Shown one piece after another: positions 5,464 through 5,921 of a stretch of DNA of 5,921 nt. The translations under genes were made by a program, and so were the position numbers. This DNA comes from Methanothrix sp. (lineage in GTDB: Archaea; Halobacteriota; Methanosarcinia; Methanotrichales; Methanotrichaceae): the NCBI GenBank assembly GCA_028688535.1, contig JAQTXY010000136.1, positions 1 through 5,921 on the forward strand, written 5' to 3'. Under the pieces are notes generated by a model. The model did not search any database, was not told the origin of the DNA, and saw only the letters and a program-made list of their open reading frames with translations. Position 1 is the first letter of the stretch. Each line of letters starts with the position of its first letter.

Positions 5464-5741
5464 GTAAGATATAAACTTATGGGATCAATCATGGAAATTA
5501 GTGAGGAAATCTTGCTGTTATTGGCCATAAGGTCCGTGAGATTTGGGCCAAATAATGGTGCCAAAACGGGCAAACTGAAGCCGGATGATACTGGCAGAGG
5601 TGATAAGAACTGCTACAACTGTCTAGAGGCATTGCAGGTGATTAAGACTGTTACATGGCGCGAAAGGCGGCCAGAATTATGCAGCCCAAGGTCTTGCCCA
5701 CCATCCACTGATCAATAAATAACAATCCTGATGGCATAACT
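5464..5741. other. intergenic gap without a convincing gene
   Basis: Between the small membrane protein start (5434) and hdrA (5780) lie 345 bases, the only long gene-free stretch in the window. After the AT-rich promoter block, the part from about 5500 to 5710 has a composition closer to the coding regions. A 79-codon plus-strand frame (ATG 5479 to 5718, starting MGSIMEISEEILLLLAIRS) crosses it, but its second half is rich in Pro, Ser, Arg and Cys with no domain signature. It is more likely a decayed gene or chance frame than a working protein. No tRNA, hairpin terminator with a T run, or clear C/D-box RNA pattern was found. Confidence 0.4.
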
Positions 5742-5779
5742 TTAAGAGACTTAAGACGATCATACTAATCTGAAGTCTC
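5742..5779 (+). promoter_or_regulatory. inverted repeats in the hdrA promoter or leader
   Basis: Two overlapping symmetric elements precede the hdrA start. TTAAG-AGA-CTTAA occupies 5742-5754. GAGACTT (5746-5752) is the exact inverse of AAGTCTC (5773-5779), which abuts the ATG. The AACTTTAAGAG stretch (5738-5748) could serve as a TATA box about 36 bases before the start codon. The arms could be an operator or a leader hairpin that hides the start; the two structures exclude each other. An alternative TATA-like AATAAATAAC lies at 5715-5724. Confidence 0.3.
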
Positions 5780-5921
5780 ATGCCAACAGGAGTCTACGTC
5801 TGTCACTGCGGCCTGAACATTGCCGGCGTCTTGAACATGGATGACCTGAAGAGCTTTGCCGAGAAGCTGCCCGATGTGGCCATAGCTCGCGATCTGCAGT
5901 TCTCCTGCTCCGACATCGGCC
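5780..5921 (+). CDS. hdrA: CoB-CoM heterodisulfide reductase subunit A, N-terminus (3' end cut by window)
   Basis: Forty-seven codons are visible from ATG 5780 to the window edge. The start MPTGVYVCHCGLNIAG, with Cys8 and Cys10, and the later FSCSDIG with Cys44 match the N-terminal signature of HdrA (GVxVCHCGxNI ... CSdxGQ), whose cysteines bind an iron-sulfur cluster. The complete protein is usually about 650 residues or more, with an FAD-binding thioredoxin-reductase-like domain and ferredoxin-type cluster motifs, none of which is inside the window. HdrA is the flavin subunit of the soluble HdrABC complex, which reduces the CoM-S-S-CoB heterodisulfide by electron bifurcation in methanogens; aceticlastic methanogens keep it beside the membrane HdrDE enzyme. 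HdrA-like proteins also occur in sulfate reducers and other anaerobes, so the methanogen reading rests partly on the mptN-like gene. No ribosome binding site is evident. Confidence 0.88.
   Translation, partial: MPTGVYVCHCGLNIAGVLNMDDLKSFAEKLPDVAIARDLQFSCSDIG

Noticed and set aside
5581..5640. C/D-box-like small RNA (GATGATA and GTGATA elements)
   Set aside because: No matching D boxes (CTGA) at proper spacing and no terminal stem.
5479..5718. 79-codon plus-strand frame between the small membrane protein and hdrA
   Set aside because: Only the first 20 or so residues look protein-like; the rest is rich in Arg, Pro, Ser and Cys with no recognisable domain. Kept only as a possible decayed gene in the gap entry.
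1..5921. CRISPR array, tRNA, rRNA or insertion sequence
   Set aside because: No regularly spaced repeats, cloverleaf, rRNA-like stretch or transposase motif was seen on either strand.

Overview
The window most likely comes from a methanogenic archaeon, probably of the Methanosaeta/Methanothrix type. The best marker is the right edge, where a gene opens with the N-terminal signature of heterodisulfide reductase subunit A (HdrA). The left edge carries a RimK-type ATP-grasp ligase that looks like the methanogen tetrahydromethanopterin:glutamate ligase MptN. The genes lack clear Shine-Dalgarno sites. Several instead have an AT-rich TATA-like box about 25-30 bases before the start codon, as expected for archaeal leaderless or near-leaderless transcripts. 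The genus is an inference from these features, not a search result.

Layout, left to right: (1) a truncated mptN-like ligase on the minus strand (1-753); (2) a Fic-domain protein on the minus strand (792-1706) whose catalytic His and inhibitory Glu are both replaced; (3) a divergent AT-rich promoter region; (4) a plus-strand Mrr/PD-(D/E)XK-like nuclease (1812-2357) whose GC-richer tail overlaps a protein-like segment in another frame (2284-2451); (5) a strong hairpin at 2405-2442; (6) a minus-strand multi-pass membrane protein (2461-3138); (7) a second divergent promoter region; (8) a plus-strand pair, a GNAT acetyltransferase (3284-3760) and, one base later, a multi-pass membrane protein (3762-4586); (9) a minus-strand pair, a three-helix small membrane protein (5189-5434) followed by a TIR-domain protein with a C-terminal zinc ribbon (4583-5164); (10) a 345-base gap with no convincing gene; (11) the start of hdrA (5780 to the edge).

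The two edges are methanogenesis or cofactor genes, while the middle is an accessory stretch. It holds a Fic-like pseudoenzyme, a restriction-type nuclease, a TIR protein with a membrane partner, an acetyltransferase and two orphan membrane proteins. Base composition alternates between AT-rich genes (nuclease and both larger membrane proteins) and GC-richer ones, consistent with piecemeal acquisition. The best candidates for something undescribed are the TIR-zinc ribbon plus three-helix membrane protein pair, and the Fic protein that has lost both its catalytic and its autoinhibitory residue while keeping an intact reading frame. No CRISPR array, tRNA, rRNA, transposase or attachment site was seen.
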